From Mycobacterium shigaense (GTDB taxonomy: Bacteria > Actinomycetota > Actinomycetes > Mycobacteriales > Mycobacteriaceae): a stretch of DNA of 64,000 bases. The translations under genes were made by a program, and so were the position numbers. The stretch lies in the NCBI RefSeq assembly GCF_002356315.1, contig NZ_AP018164.1:1736001-1800000 (forward strand). The letters run 5' to 3'. This document shows, piece after piece, positions 10,428-19,514 of this stretch. The notes beneath the pieces were generated by a model that made no database searches, had not been told where the DNA came from, and saw nothing but the letters and a program-made list of their open reading frames with translations. Position 1 is the first letter of the stretch, and every line of letters begins with the position of its first letter.

Positions 10428-12215
10428 GTGACGTACGACGTGATCATTCGCGATGGATTGTGGTTCGACGGCACCGGCAGCGCGCCGCAGACCCGCACGC
10501 TCGGTATCCGCGACGGCGTGGTGGCCACGGTCAGCGCCGGGCGGTTGGACGAGTCCGGCTGTCCCGAGGTGATCGACGCCGCCGGCAAGTGGGTCATGCC
10601 GGGCTTCATCGACGTGCACACCCACTACGACGCCGAGGTGCTGCTGGACCCGGGGCTGGGCGAGTCCGTGCGCCACGGCGTCACCACCGTGCTGCTGGGC
10701 ATGTGCTCGCTGTCGACGGTCTACGCCGACTCCGAGGACGCCGCCGATCTGTTCAGCCGGGTAGAGGCGGTGCCGCGCAAGTTCGTCCTCGGCGCCCTGC
10801 AAGCCAATCGGACCTGGACCACCGCCGCGGAATACATCGACGCCATCGACGCGCTGCCACTGGGGCCGAATGTCAGCTCGCTGCTTGGTCATTCGGACCT
10901 GCGCAGCACGGTGTTGGGCCTGGATCGCGCCACCGACGCGACGGTCAAGCCCACCGACGCCGAGCTGGAGAAGATGGCCGGGCTGCTCGAGGACGCGCTC
11001 GAGGCCGGGATGCTCGGCATGTCCGGCATGGACGCGGCCATCGACAAGCTCGACGGCGAGCGGTTCCGCTCGCGCGCGCTGCCGTCGACCTTCGCGACGT
11101 GGCGGGAACGGCGCAGGCTGATCAAGGTGCTGCGCAAGCGCGGCCGGATCCTGCAGAGCGCGCCCGATGTCAACAACGCGATCACCGCGGTGCTTTTCTT
11201 CCTGGCCAGCAGTCGAATCTTCAACCGGCGCAAGGGGGTTCGGATGAGCCTGCTGGTCTCTGCCGATGCCAAGTCGAATCCGCTGGCGGTCTACATCTTC
11301 GGGCCCGCGGTGCGACTGGCGAACAAGCTGCTGGGCTCGAGCGTCCGGTTCCAGCACCTGCCGGTGCCGTTCGAGTTGTACTCCGACGGGATCGATCTGC
11401 CGGTCTTCGAGGAGTTCGGCGCGGGTACCGCCGCCCTGCACCTGCGCGACCAGTTGCAGCGCAACGAGCTGCTGGCCGACACGGAGTATCGCCGCAAGTT
11501 CCGGCAGCAGTTCGACAAGATCAAGCTCGGCCCGTCGCTGTGGCACCGCGACTTCCACGACGCGGTCATCATCGAATGCCCCGACAAGTCGTTGATCGGC
11601 AAGAGCTTTGGCGCGATCGCCGACGAGCGTGGCCTGCACCCGCTGGACGCCTTTCTCGACGTGCTGGTCGAAAACGGTGAACGCAACGTGCGGTGGACCA
11701 CCATCGTGGCCAACCACCGGCCCAAGCTGCTCAACGCGCTGGCCAACGAATCCAGTGTGCACATGGGCTTTTCGGATGCCGGTGCGCACCTGCGCAACAT
11801 GGCCTTCTACAACTTCGGAGTGAAGCTGCTCAAGCGGACCCGCGACGCGGCCCGGGCCGGCGCGCCGTTCATGTCCACCCAGCGTGCGGTGTACCGGCTG
11901 ACCGGCGAACTGGCGGAGTGGTTCGGGCTGGACGTCGGGACCCTGCGGGAGGGCGACCGCGCCGACTTCGTGGTGATCGACCTGGCCGGCCTCAACGAGG
12001 CGGTCGAGGGCTATTACGAGGAAGCGGTGCCCTTCTACGGTGGCCTGCGGCGCATGGTCAACCGCAACGACGACGCCGTGGTCGCAACGGGGGTCAACGG
12101 GGCGGTGGTCTTCCGCGCGGGTGAGTTCCGCGACGGGTACGGCCGGACCGTGCAGTCCGGCCGTTACCTGCGGGCCGGCCAACGGCGGCCCGCGGCCGCG
12201 AAGATGCCCGCCTGA
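10428..12215 (+). CDS. D-aminoacylase / N-acyl-D-amino-acid deacylase family
   Basis: This 595-residue amidohydrolase starts MTYDVIIRDGLWFDGTG, the usual N-terminus of the D-aminoacylase group. The metal-binding motif is DVHTHYDAEVLLDPGL, and GFSDAGAHLRNM near the C-terminus holds the late Asp. It corresponds to Rv2913c. The GTG start at 10428 is preferred over the upstream ATG at 10371 because GGAGG lies just before it and the family N-terminus begins here. It is predicted to hydrolyse N-acyl-D-amino acids or related amides in the cytoplasm; the substrate is inference. It is directly followed by a TetR regulator and probably shares its transcript. Confidence 0.85.
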   Translation: MTYDVIIRDGLWFDGTGSAPQTRTLGIRDGVVATVSAGRLDESGCPEVIDAAGKWVMPGFIDVHTHYDAEVLLDPGLGESVRHGVTTVLLGMCSLSTVYADSEDAADLFSRVEAVPRKFVLGALQANRTWTTAAEYIDAIDALPLGPNVSSLLGHSDLRSTVLGLDRATDATVKPTDAELEKMAGLLEDALEAGMLGMSGMDAAIDKLDGERFRSRALPSTFATWRERRRLIKVLRKRGRILQSAPDVNNAITAVLFFLASSRIFNRRKGVRMSLLVSADAKSNPLAVYIFGPAVRLANKLLGSSVRFQHLPVPFELYSDGIDLPVFEEFGAGTAALHLRDQLQRNELLADTEYRRKFRQQFDKIKLGPSLWHRDFHDAVIIECPDKSLIGKSFGAIADERGLHPLDAFLDVLVENGERNVRWTTIVANHRPKLLNALANESSVHMGFSDAGAHLRNMAFYNFGVKLLKRTRDAARAGAPFMSTQRAVYRLTGELAEWFGLDVGTLREGDRADFVVIDLAGLNEAVEGYYEEAVPFYGGLRRMVNRNDDAVVATGVNGAVVFRAGEFRDGYGRTVQSGRYLRAGQRRPAAAKMPA

Positions 12216-12216
12216 G

Positions 12217-12819
12217 ATGGCCCGCACCCAGCAACAGCGCCGCGAGGAGACGGTCGGCCGGCTGCTCGAGGCCGCGATCGCCAGCATCGTCGAGGTGGGC
12301 TACGCGCGCGCCTCGGCGGCGGTGATCACCAAACGGGCCGGGGTGTCCGTGGGCGCCTTGTTCCGGCATTTCGAGACGATGGGCGACTTCATGGCGGCGA
12401 CGGCATCGGAGGTGCTGCGCCGCCAGGTGGAGTCGTTCACCAAGCAGGTCGCCGAAATCCCCGCCGACCGGCCGGCTTTGGAGGCGGCGCTGGTGATTCT
12501 GCGGGATCTCACCAGCAGCTCCACCAACGCGGTGCTGTACGAGCTGATGGTCGCCGCGCGCACCGACGACAAGCTGGGTGCCCATCTGCGCGACGTGCTG
12601 GGGGAGTACGCCACCAAGATCCACGACGCCGCGCGCGCACTGCCCGGCGCGGAAGCCGTCCCGGCCGAGACGTTCCCGGTACTGGTGGCGTTGCTGACCA
12701 ACGTCTTCGACGGGGCCGCCCTGGTGCGCGGCCTGCTGCCGGACCCCGGTATCGAGGAGGACCGAATCGTGTTGCTGTCGAAGCTGATCGGCGGCCTGGT
12801 CCCGGATGAGCAACGCTAG
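12217..12819 (+). CDS. TetR family transcriptional regulator
   Basis: The 200-residue protein has an N-terminal helix-turn-helix of the TetR type (RREETVGRLLEAAIASIVEVG, then AGVSVGALFRHFETMGDF) and a variable helical ligand domain. The ATG at 12217 lies one base after the stop of the D-aminoacylase-like gene, so coupling is likely, and that gene or its promoter is the natural target. It corresponds to Rv2912c. The ligand is unknown. Its stop overlaps by four bases the stop of the convergent dacB2. Confidence 0.9.
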   Translation: MARTQQQRREETVGRLLEAAIASIVEVGYARASAAVITKRAGVSVGALFRHFETMGDFMAATASEVLRRQVESFTKQVAEIPADRPALEAALVILRDLTSSSTNAVLYELMVAARTDDKLGAHLRDVLGEYATKIHDAARALPGAEAVPAETFPVLVALLTNVFDGAALVRGLLPDPGIEEDRIVLLSKLIGGLVPDEQR

Positions 12820-13697
12820 AGCGAGCCGATGCTCGACGACGGGTCGAGGGCGAAACCCCAGTCGAACAGGCTGCCCGCCTGATCCCAGTACGTCGGGCCG
12901 CCCGGCTTGAGCAGCCCGTACATCATGGCGACCACCAACCGGCGGCCCCCGCGGGACGCGGCGCCGACGAAGGTCTTGCGGGCCGCGTTGGTGAATCCCG
13001 TCTTGCCGCCGATGGCGCCGGGGTAGCGGGTCAGCAGTTCGTCCTGGTTGGTGATCAATTCGTCGCCGTGGTCGCCGGGGAACATCGCCGACGGCTCGGC
13101 GGTGATGTGGGCGAACATCGGGTTGGCCATCGCGGCGCGGAAGATCACCGCCAGGTCGTGCGCGGTCGATGCCCCGGAGCCGCCGAGCCCGTCCAGGCCG
13201 GACGGCGTCACCGCGTGCGTGTTGACCGCGCCGAGCGAGGCCGCCTTGGCGTTCATCTTGGCGACCGTCGCGTCCGGACCGCCCAGCAGGTGGGCCAGCG
13301 TGTTGGCGGCGTCGTTACCCGAGACCAGCAGCAGGCCGTCCAGCAACTGGCGGGCGGTGTAGGTGCGGCCGGGTTTGACGCCGACGCAGTTGCACTCGAC
13401 CTGGGTGTCGGCCACGTCGGCGACCACGGTGGAGTCCAGGCTGACTTCGTCCAATACCACCTGCGCCAGCAGCGTCTTGATGGTGCTCGCCGGAGGGTGC
13501 GGCACGTTCTGGTCGCGGCCGGCCAGCACCTGACCGCTGTCGAGGTCGGCCAGGATCCAGGTCTGGGCCGGGCCGTCTGGGATGGGCACCGAGCCGATCG
13601 GTTGCATGCTGTCGGCGGACGCGGTAGCCACCCCGGCGGCCAGAGCGCAGGTTACGACGGCAACCTGGGCTGCGATCGCGGCGATGAGTTTCCGCAT
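12816..13697 (-). CDS. dacB2: D-alanyl-D-alanine carboxypeptidase DacB2 (peptidase S11)
   Basis: The 293-residue penicillin-binding protein has a signal peptide (MRKLIAAIAAQVAVVTCALAAG). The three active-site motifs are ASTIK (SxxK, catalytic Ser and Lys), SGN in LLVSGNDAAN, and KTG in IGGKTGFTN. It trims the terminal D-Ala of peptidoglycan stem peptides outside the membrane. It corresponds to Rv2911. The length is shorter than enteric DacA because a C-terminal beta domain and amphipathic anchor are missing, which is normal for the mycobacterial form. It is convergent with, and overlaps by four bases, the TetR gene. Confidence 0.93.
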   Translation of the reverse strand: MRKLIAAIAAQVAVVTCALAAGVATASADSMQPIGSVPIPDGPAQTWILADLDSGQVLAGRDQNVPHPPASTIKTLLAQVVLDEVSLDSTVVADVADTQVECNCVGVKPGRTYTARQLLDGLLLVSGNDAANTLAHLLGGPDATVAKMNAKAASLGAVNTHAVTPSGLDGLGGSGASTAHDLAVIFRAAMANPMFAHITAEPSAMFPGDHGDELITNQDELLTRYPGAIGGKTGFTNAARKTFVGAASRGGRRLVVAMMYGLLKPGGPTYWDQAGSLFDWGFALDPSSSIGSL

Positions 13698-13857
13698 GGG
13701 GCCAAAGTTTAACGTCCGGCCGACGTCGCGGGCGCCACGGCGGGGCCGTGCACAAGGATTCGGGTCGCGGTGGGCGATGTGCCGTGGGGTGCGGTTTGGT
13801 TCGAGTGGTCATGAAGGCCGCCCACGCCTTCCTTGCCGACGCACTCGGTGGTGGTCA

Positions 13858-14279
13858 ATGACGGTCAGTGGAAGCATATTCCGCGCGAAGCTGACGGTCG
13901 TCGCATCATTTGCACAGCACTTCTTCCTCGAGAATCTCGCGGTGCGCCGCGACCGTTCAATCCTGGTGACGGTGGTGGCGCACGGCAGCATGGCCGACGA
14001 CTTCTACATCGACGAAACGCCGGTGTCGCCTATGTGACCAACCATCGCGAGAACACCATCGACCGAGTGCCGTTGGAGCCGGCCGGGCGTCGCCGGGCGC
14101 GCGTCGTCGTGGTGGGTGATCCGTTCGATGAGGACTGCATCGGACCGTCGAGCGCCGCGTGGGGACGCGGACCCGACGACTTCGGTCGCCGCGCCTATGT
14201 CACCAGCGATGGAGGCACCACCGCGCCGCTCCCCGACGGCACGGTGCGGCCCGCCAAACTTTTGCGGGTCGAATTCTGA
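13858..14279 (+). pseudogene. Broken SMP-30/gluconolactonase-like gene
   Basis: Two frames carry pieces that fit one protein. From ATG 13858, one frame reads FFLENLAVRRDRSILVTVVAH before stopping at 14037. Another frame, from about 14000, reads AYVTNHRENTIDRVPLEP, then VVVVGDPFDEDCIGPSS, AYVTSDGGTTAPLPDG and VRPAKLLRVEF to the stop at 14279. Together they resemble the start and end of an SMP-30/NHL-type lactonase, with the middle deleted and a frame change near 14000-14010. Such proteins are normally about 300 residues, and only about 140 codons remain. I recall no such gene between dacB2 and Rv2910c in M. tuberculosis. The family name is recognition from memory and moderately sure. Confidence 0.6.
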
Positions 14280-14309
14280 CCGCTGCCCGGGGTGGCGTTC
14301 AATCGAGGC

Positions 14310-14729
14310 ATGTTGAGCCTGGCCGAAATTTCCGACCGTCTAGAGATCCAGCAGCTGATGGTGGATTACTCCACCGCCATCGATCAGCGCCGGTTCGACG
14401 ATCTGGACAAGGTGTTCACCCCGGACGCCTACATCGACTACACCGCCCTGGGCGGTATCGAGGGGCCCTATCCGGAGGTCAAGAAGTGGCTGTCGGAGGT
14501 GCTGCCGACCTTTCCGGTGTACGCGCACATGCTGGGCAATTTCTCGGTGCAGATCGACGGGGACAAGGCGTCGTCGCGGATGATCTGCTTCAACCCGATG
14601 GTGCTGCCCGGCGACTCCGACCAGGTGCTGTTCTGCGGGCTCTGGTATGACGACGAGTTCGCCCGCACCCCGCAGGGCTGGCGGATGACGCGGCGGGTCG
14701 AGACGAAGATCTACCAGAAGGTGCAGTAG
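14310..14729 (+). CDS. SnoaL/NTF2-like domain protein
   Basis: The 139-residue protein (Rv2910c type) begins [20 protein letters not shown] and contains [21 protein letters not shown], the hallmark of the SnoaL-like NTF2 fold. It is a single small cone-shaped domain found in isomerases, dehydratases and non-enzymatic proteins. The ATG at 14310 was chosen because the family begins with a short lead into the LEIQQLM helix; a GTG at 14292 would add six residues. The specific reaction is unknown. It sits just upstream of the rpsP promoter region. Confidence 0.85.
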   Translation: MLSLAEISDRLEIQQLMVDYSTAIDQRRFDDLDKVFTPDAYIDYTALGGIEGPYPEVKKWLSEVLPTFPVYAHMLGNFSVQIDGDKASSRMICFNPMVLPGDSDQVLFCGLWYDDEFARTPQGWRMTRRVETKIYQKVQ

Positions 14730-14733
14730 CGAT

Positions 14734-14763
14734 TTCTGTCGGAAGCCGCTGTTCTGGCACAAT
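14734..14763 (+). promoter_or_regulatory. Candidate rpsP operon promoter
   Basis: The sequence TCTGGCACAAT (14753-14763) is repeated exactly upstream of rplS (18032-18042). CACAAT can serve as the -10 element, with TTCTGT 18 bp upstream as a weak -35. It lies 125 bp before the rpsP start, leaving a long GC-rich leader. Confidence 0.5.
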
Positions 14764-14887
14764 GGGCGGCTGTCCGCCGTGCGACTCCGGCTGCGCGGCA
14801 GGTCATACACGCGAGGCAAAACCGGATCCCGGCATCCCGCCGAGGTCGCTGAATTGCAGCGTGACACCGAGGAGAATTCGCTTAACC

Positions 14888-15391
14888 ATGGCTGTGAAGA
14901 TCAAGCTGACTCGGCTTGGCAAAATCCGCAATCCCCAGTACCGCATCGCCGTCGCCGACGCGCGCAACCGCCGCGACGGGCGTTCCATCGAGGTCATCGG
15001 CCGCTACCACCCGAAGGAAGACCCGAGCCTGATCGAGATCAACTCCGAGCGGGCCCAGTACTGGTTGTCGGTCGGGGCACAGCCCACCGAGCCCGTCCTC
15101 AAGCTGCTGAAGATCACCGGCGACTGGCAGAAGTTCAAGGGCCTGCCCGGTGCCGAGGGAAGCCTGATCGTCGCCCCGGCCAAGCCCAGCAAGCTGGAGC
15201 TGTTCAACGCCGCGCTGGCCGAGGCCGACGGCGCGCCCACCACCGAGGCCGCCAAGCCGAAGAAGAAGGCCCCGGTCAAGAAGGCGAAGGCCGACGCCGA
15301 AGCCGCAGCCCCTGAGGCCGCCGAGGCCCCGGCAGCCGAGGCCGAGGCTGCCCCGGCCGCCGAGCAGGCCGAACCGGCGACCGAAGGCTGA
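14888..15391 (+). CDS. rpsP: 30S ribosomal protein S16
   Basis: The first about 90 residues are a standard S16 ([20 protein letters not shown], then [19 protein letters not shown]). The remaining about 75 residues form a Lys/Ala/Glu-rich low-complexity tail ([20 protein letters not shown], ending [10 protein letters not shown]), as in other mycobacteria, giving 167 residues against about 82 in E. coli. S16 is an early assembly protein of the small subunit. It heads a khpA-rimM-trmD operon with short gaps. GAGGAG lies 13 nt before the ATG. Confidence 0.97.
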   Translation: MAVKIKLTRLGKIRNPQYRIAVADARNRRDGRSIEVIGRYHPKEDPSLIEINSERAQYWLSVGAQPTEPVLKLLKITGDWQKFKGLPGAEGSLIVAPAKPSKLELFNAALAEADGAPTTEAAKPKKKAPVKKAKADAEAAAPEAAEAPAAEAEAAPAAEQAEPATEG

Positions 15392-15399
15392 CCGCCGCG

Positions 15400-15642
15400 A
15401 TGAGTACGGTCGTCGTCGACGCAGTCGAGCATCTGGTCCGCGGGATCGTGGACAACCCGGACGACGTCCGGGTGGACCTGGTTACCAGCCGGCGGGGACG
15501 CACCGTCGAGGTGCACGTGCACCCCGACGATCTGGGCAAGGTCATCGGCCGCGGGGGACGCACCGCGACCGCGCTGCGCACGCTGGTCGCCGGCATCGGC
15601 GGCCGCGGTATCCGCGTCGACGTGGTGGACACCGACCAGTAG
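15400..15642 (+). CDS. khpA: KH-domain RNA-binding protein KhpA
   Basis: The 80-residue protein is essentially one type-II KH domain with the signature VIGRGGRTATALRTLV (GxxG loop). It corresponds to Rv2908c. KhpA proteins bind RNA, often with KhpB, and affect cell elongation and RNA stability in Gram-positives. It is located between rpsP (8 bp gap) and rimM (12 bp gap), the conserved arrangement. Start ATG at 15400. Confidence 0.93.
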   Translation: MSTVVVDAVEHLVRGIVDNPDDVRVDLVTSRRGRTVEVHVHPDDLGKVIGRGGRTATALRTLVAGIGGRGIRVDVVDTDQ

Positions 15643-15654
15643 GCCGGGGCGCTC

Positions 15655-16182
15655 ATGGAGCTGCTCGTCGGGCGGGTGGTCAAGGCGCACGGCATCGCCG
15701 GCGAGGTGGTGGTGGAGATCCGCACCGACGATCCCGCCGCTCGCTTCGCGCCGGGAGTTACCTTGCGCGCCAAGCCATCTCGCGGCAACGGCCCGCAACG
15801 CGACTATGTGGTTGCCGCCGCGCGCGAACACGGCGGGCGGCTGCTGGTGCGATTGACCGGAGTCGACGACCGCGAGGCCGCTGATGCGTTGCGCGGCAAC
15901 GTGTTCGTAGTGGACTCCGCGGATCTGCCACCCATCGACGAGCCCGACACCTTCTACGACCACCAGCTCGAGGGCCTGCACGTGCGCACCACGGCCGGGC
16001 GCGATGTCGGGGTGGTCGCCGAGGTGCTGCACACCGCGGCCGGCGAGCTGTTGGCCGTCAAGCAGGACGCAGACGGCGCAGAAGTGTTGGTGCCCTTCGT
16101 CTCGGCCATCGTTACGTCGGTGTCGCTGGGCGACCGCGTCGTCGAGATCGACCCGCCCGAGGGCCTGCTGGAGCTGGCCTAG
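15655..16182 (+). CDS. rimM: Ribosome maturation factor RimM
   Basis: The 175-residue protein starts [20 protein letters not shown], the canonical RimM N-terminus, followed by a PRC-barrel second half with [13 protein letters not shown] and [13 protein letters not shown]. It binds S19 and helps mature the 30S head. It is part of the rpsP operon and ends 10 bp before trmD. Confidence 0.96.
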   Translation: MELLVGRVVKAHGIAGEVVVEIRTDDPAARFAPGVTLRAKPSRGNGPQRDYVVAAAREHGGRLLVRLTGVDDREAADALRGNVFVVDSADLPPIDEPDTFYDHQLEGLHVRTTAGRDVGVVAEVLHTAAGELLAVKQDADGAEVLVPFVSAIVTSVSLGDRVVEIDPPEGLLELA

Positions 16183-16192
16183 GCGCATCGAC

Positions 16193-16879
16193 ATGAAGAT
16201 TGACGTGGTCACGATTTTCCCGGCCTACCTGGACCCGCTGCGACAAGCCTTGCCGGGCAAGGCGATCGAGTCGGGCCTGGTCGACCTGCGGGTGCACGAT
16301 CTGCGGCGCTGGACGCATGACGTGCATCGAACGGTCGACGACGCGCCCTACGGCGGGGGACCCGGGATGGTGATGAAGGCGCCCGTGTGGGGCGACGCGC
16401 TGGACGAGATCTGTTCCGGCGAAACCCTGTTGGTGGTGCCCACGCCCGCGGGCGCCCTGTTCGACCAGGCCACCGCGGCGCGCTGGAGCGCCGAGGGCCA
16501 CCTGGTGTTCGCCTGCGGCCGTTACGAGGGCATCGACCAGCGCGTGGTCGACGACGCCGCCGGCCGGATGCGGGTCGAAGAGGTCTCGATCGGTGACTAC
16601 GTGCTGCCGGGTGGCGAATCGGCGGCGCTGGTGATGATCGAGGCCGTCGTGCGGTTGCTGGCCGGCGTGCTCGGCAATCCCGCGTCGCACCGCGAGGATT
16701 CGCATTCGCCGACGATGGGCGGCCTGCTGGAGGGGCCGAGCTATACCCGGCCGCCGAGCTGGCGTGGCCTCGACGTACCGGACGTGCTGCTGTCGGGTGA
16801 TCATGCCCGGATCGCCGCCTGGCGCCGGGAGGTCTCGCTGCAGCGCACCCGGGAGCGTCGCCCCGACCTCGAACGCTAG
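16193..16879 (+). CDS. trmD: tRNA (guanine-N1)-methyltransferase TrmD
   Basis: The 228-residue SPOUT methyltransferase starts [16 protein letters not shown]. It contains [13 protein letters not shown], the AdoMet trefoil-knot region with [23 protein letters not shown], and the C-terminal RPPSWRG. It makes m1G37 in tRNAs and prevents +1 frameshifting. It is the last gene of the rpsP-khpA-rimM-trmD operon and is convergent with lppW after 3 bp. Confidence 0.97.
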   Translation: MKIDVVTIFPAYLDPLRQALPGKAIESGLVDLRVHDLRRWTHDVHRTVDDAPYGGGPGMVMKAPVWGDALDEICSGETLLVVPTPAGALFDQATAARWSAEGHLVFACGRYEGIDQRVVDDAAGRMRVEEVSIGDYVLPGGESAALVMIEAVVRLLAGVLGNPASHREDSHSPTMGGLLEGPSYTRPPSWRGLDVPDVLLSGDHARIAAWRREVSLQRTRERRPDLER

Positions 16880-16882
16880 CGG

Positions 16883-17848
16883 TTAGGCGGAGCCGATCCG
16901 GCCGTTGGGGAATATCGTCTTGACGGCGTTGGTGATCGTCTGGCGCGCACTGGCGTCATCGCCGGGTTGCAGCGACTGGACGACCATGATGTAGCGGCGG
17001 TCCGGGCCGATCACGCCGGTCGACAGGTGCATCCAGTCGGCGCCGATGCAGCACATCCAGCCCTGCTTGACCGCGACCGGCTCGGCGAACAGGCCGTCGG
17101 GGATGCCGAACCGCTGCGGGTAGCCGTCGAGCCCGTTGGGGGTGGACTGGGCCAGGTCGTTGACGATGACCTTGGTCAGCTCCGGCGGCAGCCCGCCCGT
17201 CCCGTCGAGCAGCATCTCGTAGTAGTGGATCAGGTCGCCCATCGTGCTCATTGTGTTCCACCAGCGCCCGTCGCTGGGCGGCGTGGTCGATCCCAGCCCG
17301 TATCGGCCGGCCACCTGGGTGATGATGTTGTCGCCGCCGTCCTGGCCCCAGAACTTTTCGGCGGCGCCGTCGTCGGACGACCGCAGCATGACGTCGAGGG
17401 CCTGCCGGTCGTCGGGGGACAGGGTGGTCCTGCCCTGGGATTGGGCCAGCAGCAGGTCGTCGGCGATGAAGAGTTTGGCCACCGAGGCGGTGCCGACGAT
17501 CTGGGAATTGCCGCTGGTTACCAGTTCGTGGGTGGTGCGGTCGAGGATGGCGACCGAGAGTGCGGCCCCGTTGGCGGCGGCCTCGTCGGTGGCCTGCTGG
17601 ATACGGGCCTGTACCCCGCTGAAGCCCGCGCCGGGCAGGCCTTCGGCCGTCGCGACCCCGGCCGGCGACACGCTGTCCAGCAGTTGGGAGATGAGCTGCG
17701 GTTGCGGCGGCAGCGACCGCTCGACCACCGCGCGCTTTGCGGTCAGCTTGGCGGGCTCTTTCGCCCCGACCAGCGCCTCGTCGCACCCGGCGACCACCAT
17801 CGTCACCGCGGCGATCGCGGCGAGCACGGTCAGCGAGCGGGTGCGCAT
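16883..17848 (-). CDS. lppW: Lipoprotein LppW, serine beta-lactamase-like
   Basis: The 321-residue precursor has a lipoprotein signal with the lipobox VVAGC (Cys22). The body resembles the beta-lactamase/D-Ala-D-Ala peptidase fold: ASVAKLFIADDLL supplies an SxxK motif, and the C-terminal part carries VKQGWMCCIG in place of the usual KTG. It corresponds to Rv2905. It is expected on the outer face of the membrane; hydrolytic activity is uncertain because the third motif is altered. The start is ATG at 17848. Confidence 0.85.
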   Translation of the reverse strand: MRTRSLTVLAAIAAVTMVVAGCDEALVGAKEPAKLTAKRAVVERSLPPQPQLISQLLDSVSPAGVATAEGLPGAGFSGVQARIQQATDEAAANGAALSVAILDRTTHELVTSGNSQIVGTASVAKLFIADDLLLAQSQGRTTLSPDDRQALDVMLRSSDDGAAEKFWGQDGGDNIITQVAGRYGLGSTTPPSDGRWWNTMSTMGDLIHYYEMLLDGTGGLPPELTKVIVNDLAQSTPNGLDGYPQRFGIPDGLFAEPVAVKQGWMCCIGADWMHLSTGVIGPDRRYIMVVQSLQPGDDASARQTITNAVKTIFPNGRIGSA

Positions 17849-18196
17849 GGCCTCGTTTCCGATCTGTCGGTGTAGGTGGGCTAGCTTGCGGCCGGATCGC
17901 CGTTTGCCTGGCGTCCCGTGTGAGTCACGTGTGAGCTGCGTGTTTCGTCACCGTCATATGTACCATTCACCAGGCCCTTCGGGTCGCCACAAACCGCCCG
18001 ATTTCACGTGATTTTCACAGCACGCGGGGTATCTGGCACAATTGACCAGTTGTCTCGAGCGGTTGTCGGTGGGCCGGTGCGGCCCCCGCATGCCGCGGGA
18101 TGCACCCAAGAAAGCCCGAACCATCGGCTCGGTGACCGCCGCGCGTCTGCGTGTGGGTCGCGCGGGCCGCGATCCGCAAGGAAGTGTCTTCTCACG
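17849..18196 (+). promoter_or_regulatory. lppW/rplS divergent region with candidate rplS promoter and leader
   Basis: The region is non-coding, 348 bp. TCTGGCACAAT (18032-18042), shared with the rpsP upstream region, supplies CACAAT as a -10 with TTCACA 17 bp upstream. The transcript would have a leader of about 150 nt before rplS. That leader contains GC-rich complementary segments around 18065-18110 that could fold, but I see no recognisable riboswitch. Confidence 0.5.
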
Positions 18197-18538
18197 ATGA
18201 ATAGGCTGGACTTCGTCGACCAGACGTCGCTGCGCGACGACATCCCGGCCTTCAGCCCGGGCGACACCATCAACGTGCACGTCAAGGTCATCGAGGGTGC
18301 CAAGGAGCGCATCCAGGTGTTCAAGGGCGTCGTGATCCGCCGGTCCGGCGGCGGGGTCCGCGAGACGTTCACCGTGCGCAAGGAGAGCTACGGCGTCGGC
18401 GTCGAGCGGACCTTCCCGGTGCATTCGCCGACCATCGACCACATCGAGGTGGTGACTCGTGGCGATGTTCGCCGCGCCAAGCTGTACTACCTGCGCGAAC
18501 TCCGTGGCAAGAAGGCCAAGATCAAGGAGAAGCGCTGA
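18197..18538 (+). CDS. rplS: 50S ribosomal protein L19
   Basis: The 113-residue product has the L19 core: [13 protein letters not shown], then [34 protein letters not shown] and the C-terminal [20 protein letters not shown]. It sits at the 30S-50S interface. The length is standard. The ATG at 18197 begins [13 protein letters not shown]. lepB follows after 78 bp. Confidence 0.97.
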   Translation: MNRLDFVDQTSLRDDIPAFSPGDTINVHVKVIEGAKERIQVFKGVVIRRSGGGVRETFTVRKESYGVGVERTFPVHSPTIDHIEVVTRGDVRRAKLYYLRELRGKKAKIKEKR

Positions 18539-18616
18539 GCCGGTGCGCCCCGGCGCCCCCGGTGGGCCGGTGCGGCGCCGCGCAAGCCCCCACCCTCAGC
18601 TGGCTACGCTGATCTC

Positions 18617-19501
18617 GTGACCGACACGACGGGCGCATCCGAGCCCCAGTCCGAGCCTGGTAGGTCCGAGCCGAAGGTTTCTACCCGGCCTGCGGACGCC
18701 GCGCCTTCCGACGAGACGCCGCAGGCGCCCGAGCCGGACGCTGAGGAGACGGCCTCGGCCGAGCCGAAAAAGAAGTCGGCGCTGCGCGAACTGGTGATCC
18801 TCGCGGTGATCGCCGTGGTCCTCTACTACGTCATGCTGACGTTTGTGGCGCGGCCCTACCTGATTCCGTCGGAATCCATGGAGCCCACGCTGCACGGCTG
18901 CTCGGGGTGCGTCGGTGACCGAATCATGGTGGACAAGCTCAGCTTTCGCTTCGGCACGCCGCAACCCGGGGACGTCATCGTCTTCAAAGGGCCGCCGCCG
19001 TGGAACCTGGGCTACAAGTCGATCCGGTCCGCCAATCCCGCACTGCGTGCGGTCCAGAACGCGCTGTCGTTCATCGGGTTCGTGCCGCCGGACGAGAACG
19101 ACTTGGTCAAGCGGGTGATCGCGGTCGGGGGGCAGACGGTGCAGTGCCGGGCCGACACCGGCCTGACCGTCAACGGCAAGCCGCTCAAGGAGCCCTATCT
19201 CAATCCGGCCACGATGATGGCCGACCCGGCGGTGTATCCGTGCCTGGGCAGTGAATTCGGGCCGGTCACCGTCCCGCCGGGGCGGCTGTGGGTGATGGGT
19301 GACAACCGGACGCACTCCGCGGACTCGCGCGCCCACTGCACCAGCATTCCGGCCGACGCCCTCAAGGGCATCCTGTGCACCGGCGACCCCATGACGGGAA
19401 CGGTGCCGGTGTCCAATGTCATCGGCAAGGCCAGGTTCATCGTGTGGCCGCCGTCGCGATGGGGTGGTGTGGGTTCGGTGAACCCCCAACAGGGCCAGTA
19501 A
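18617..19501 (+). CDS. lepB: Signal peptidase I LepB
   Basis: The 294-residue protein has an acidic Pro/Glu-rich cytoplasmic N-terminus (about 1-55) and one membrane helix ([20 protein letters not shown], about 57-76). The S26 catalytic motifs are [10 protein letters not shown] (catalytic Ser) and [11 protein letters not shown] (catalytic Lys), followed by [14 protein letters not shown]. It cleaves signal peptides of exported proteins on the outer face of the membrane. The start is GTG at 18617. It is coupled in order rplS-lepB-rnhB as in M. tuberculosis (Rv2904c-Rv2902c). Confidence 0.96.
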   Translation: MTDTTGASEPQSEPGRSEPKVSTRPADAAPSDETPQAPEPDAEETASAEPKKKSALRELVILAVIAVVLYYVMLTFVARPYLIPSESMEPTLHGCSGCVGDRIMVDKLSFRFGTPQPGDVIVFKGPPPWNLGYKSIRSANPALRAVQNALSFIGFVPPDENDLVKRVIAVGGQTVQCRADTGLTVNGKPLKEPYLNPATMMADPAVYPCLGSEFGPVTVPPGRLWVMGDNRTHSADSRAHCTSIPADALKGILCTGDPMTGTVPVSNVIGKARFIVWPPSRWGGVGSVNPQQGQ

Positions 19502-19514
19502 CCGTGGCTTGGAC

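Noticed and set aside
9153..12287. A 1044-codon open frame on the minus strand
   Set aside because: It runs opposite pknI and the D-aminoacylase-like gene, has no recognisable motif, and is a GC-driven shadow of those genes.
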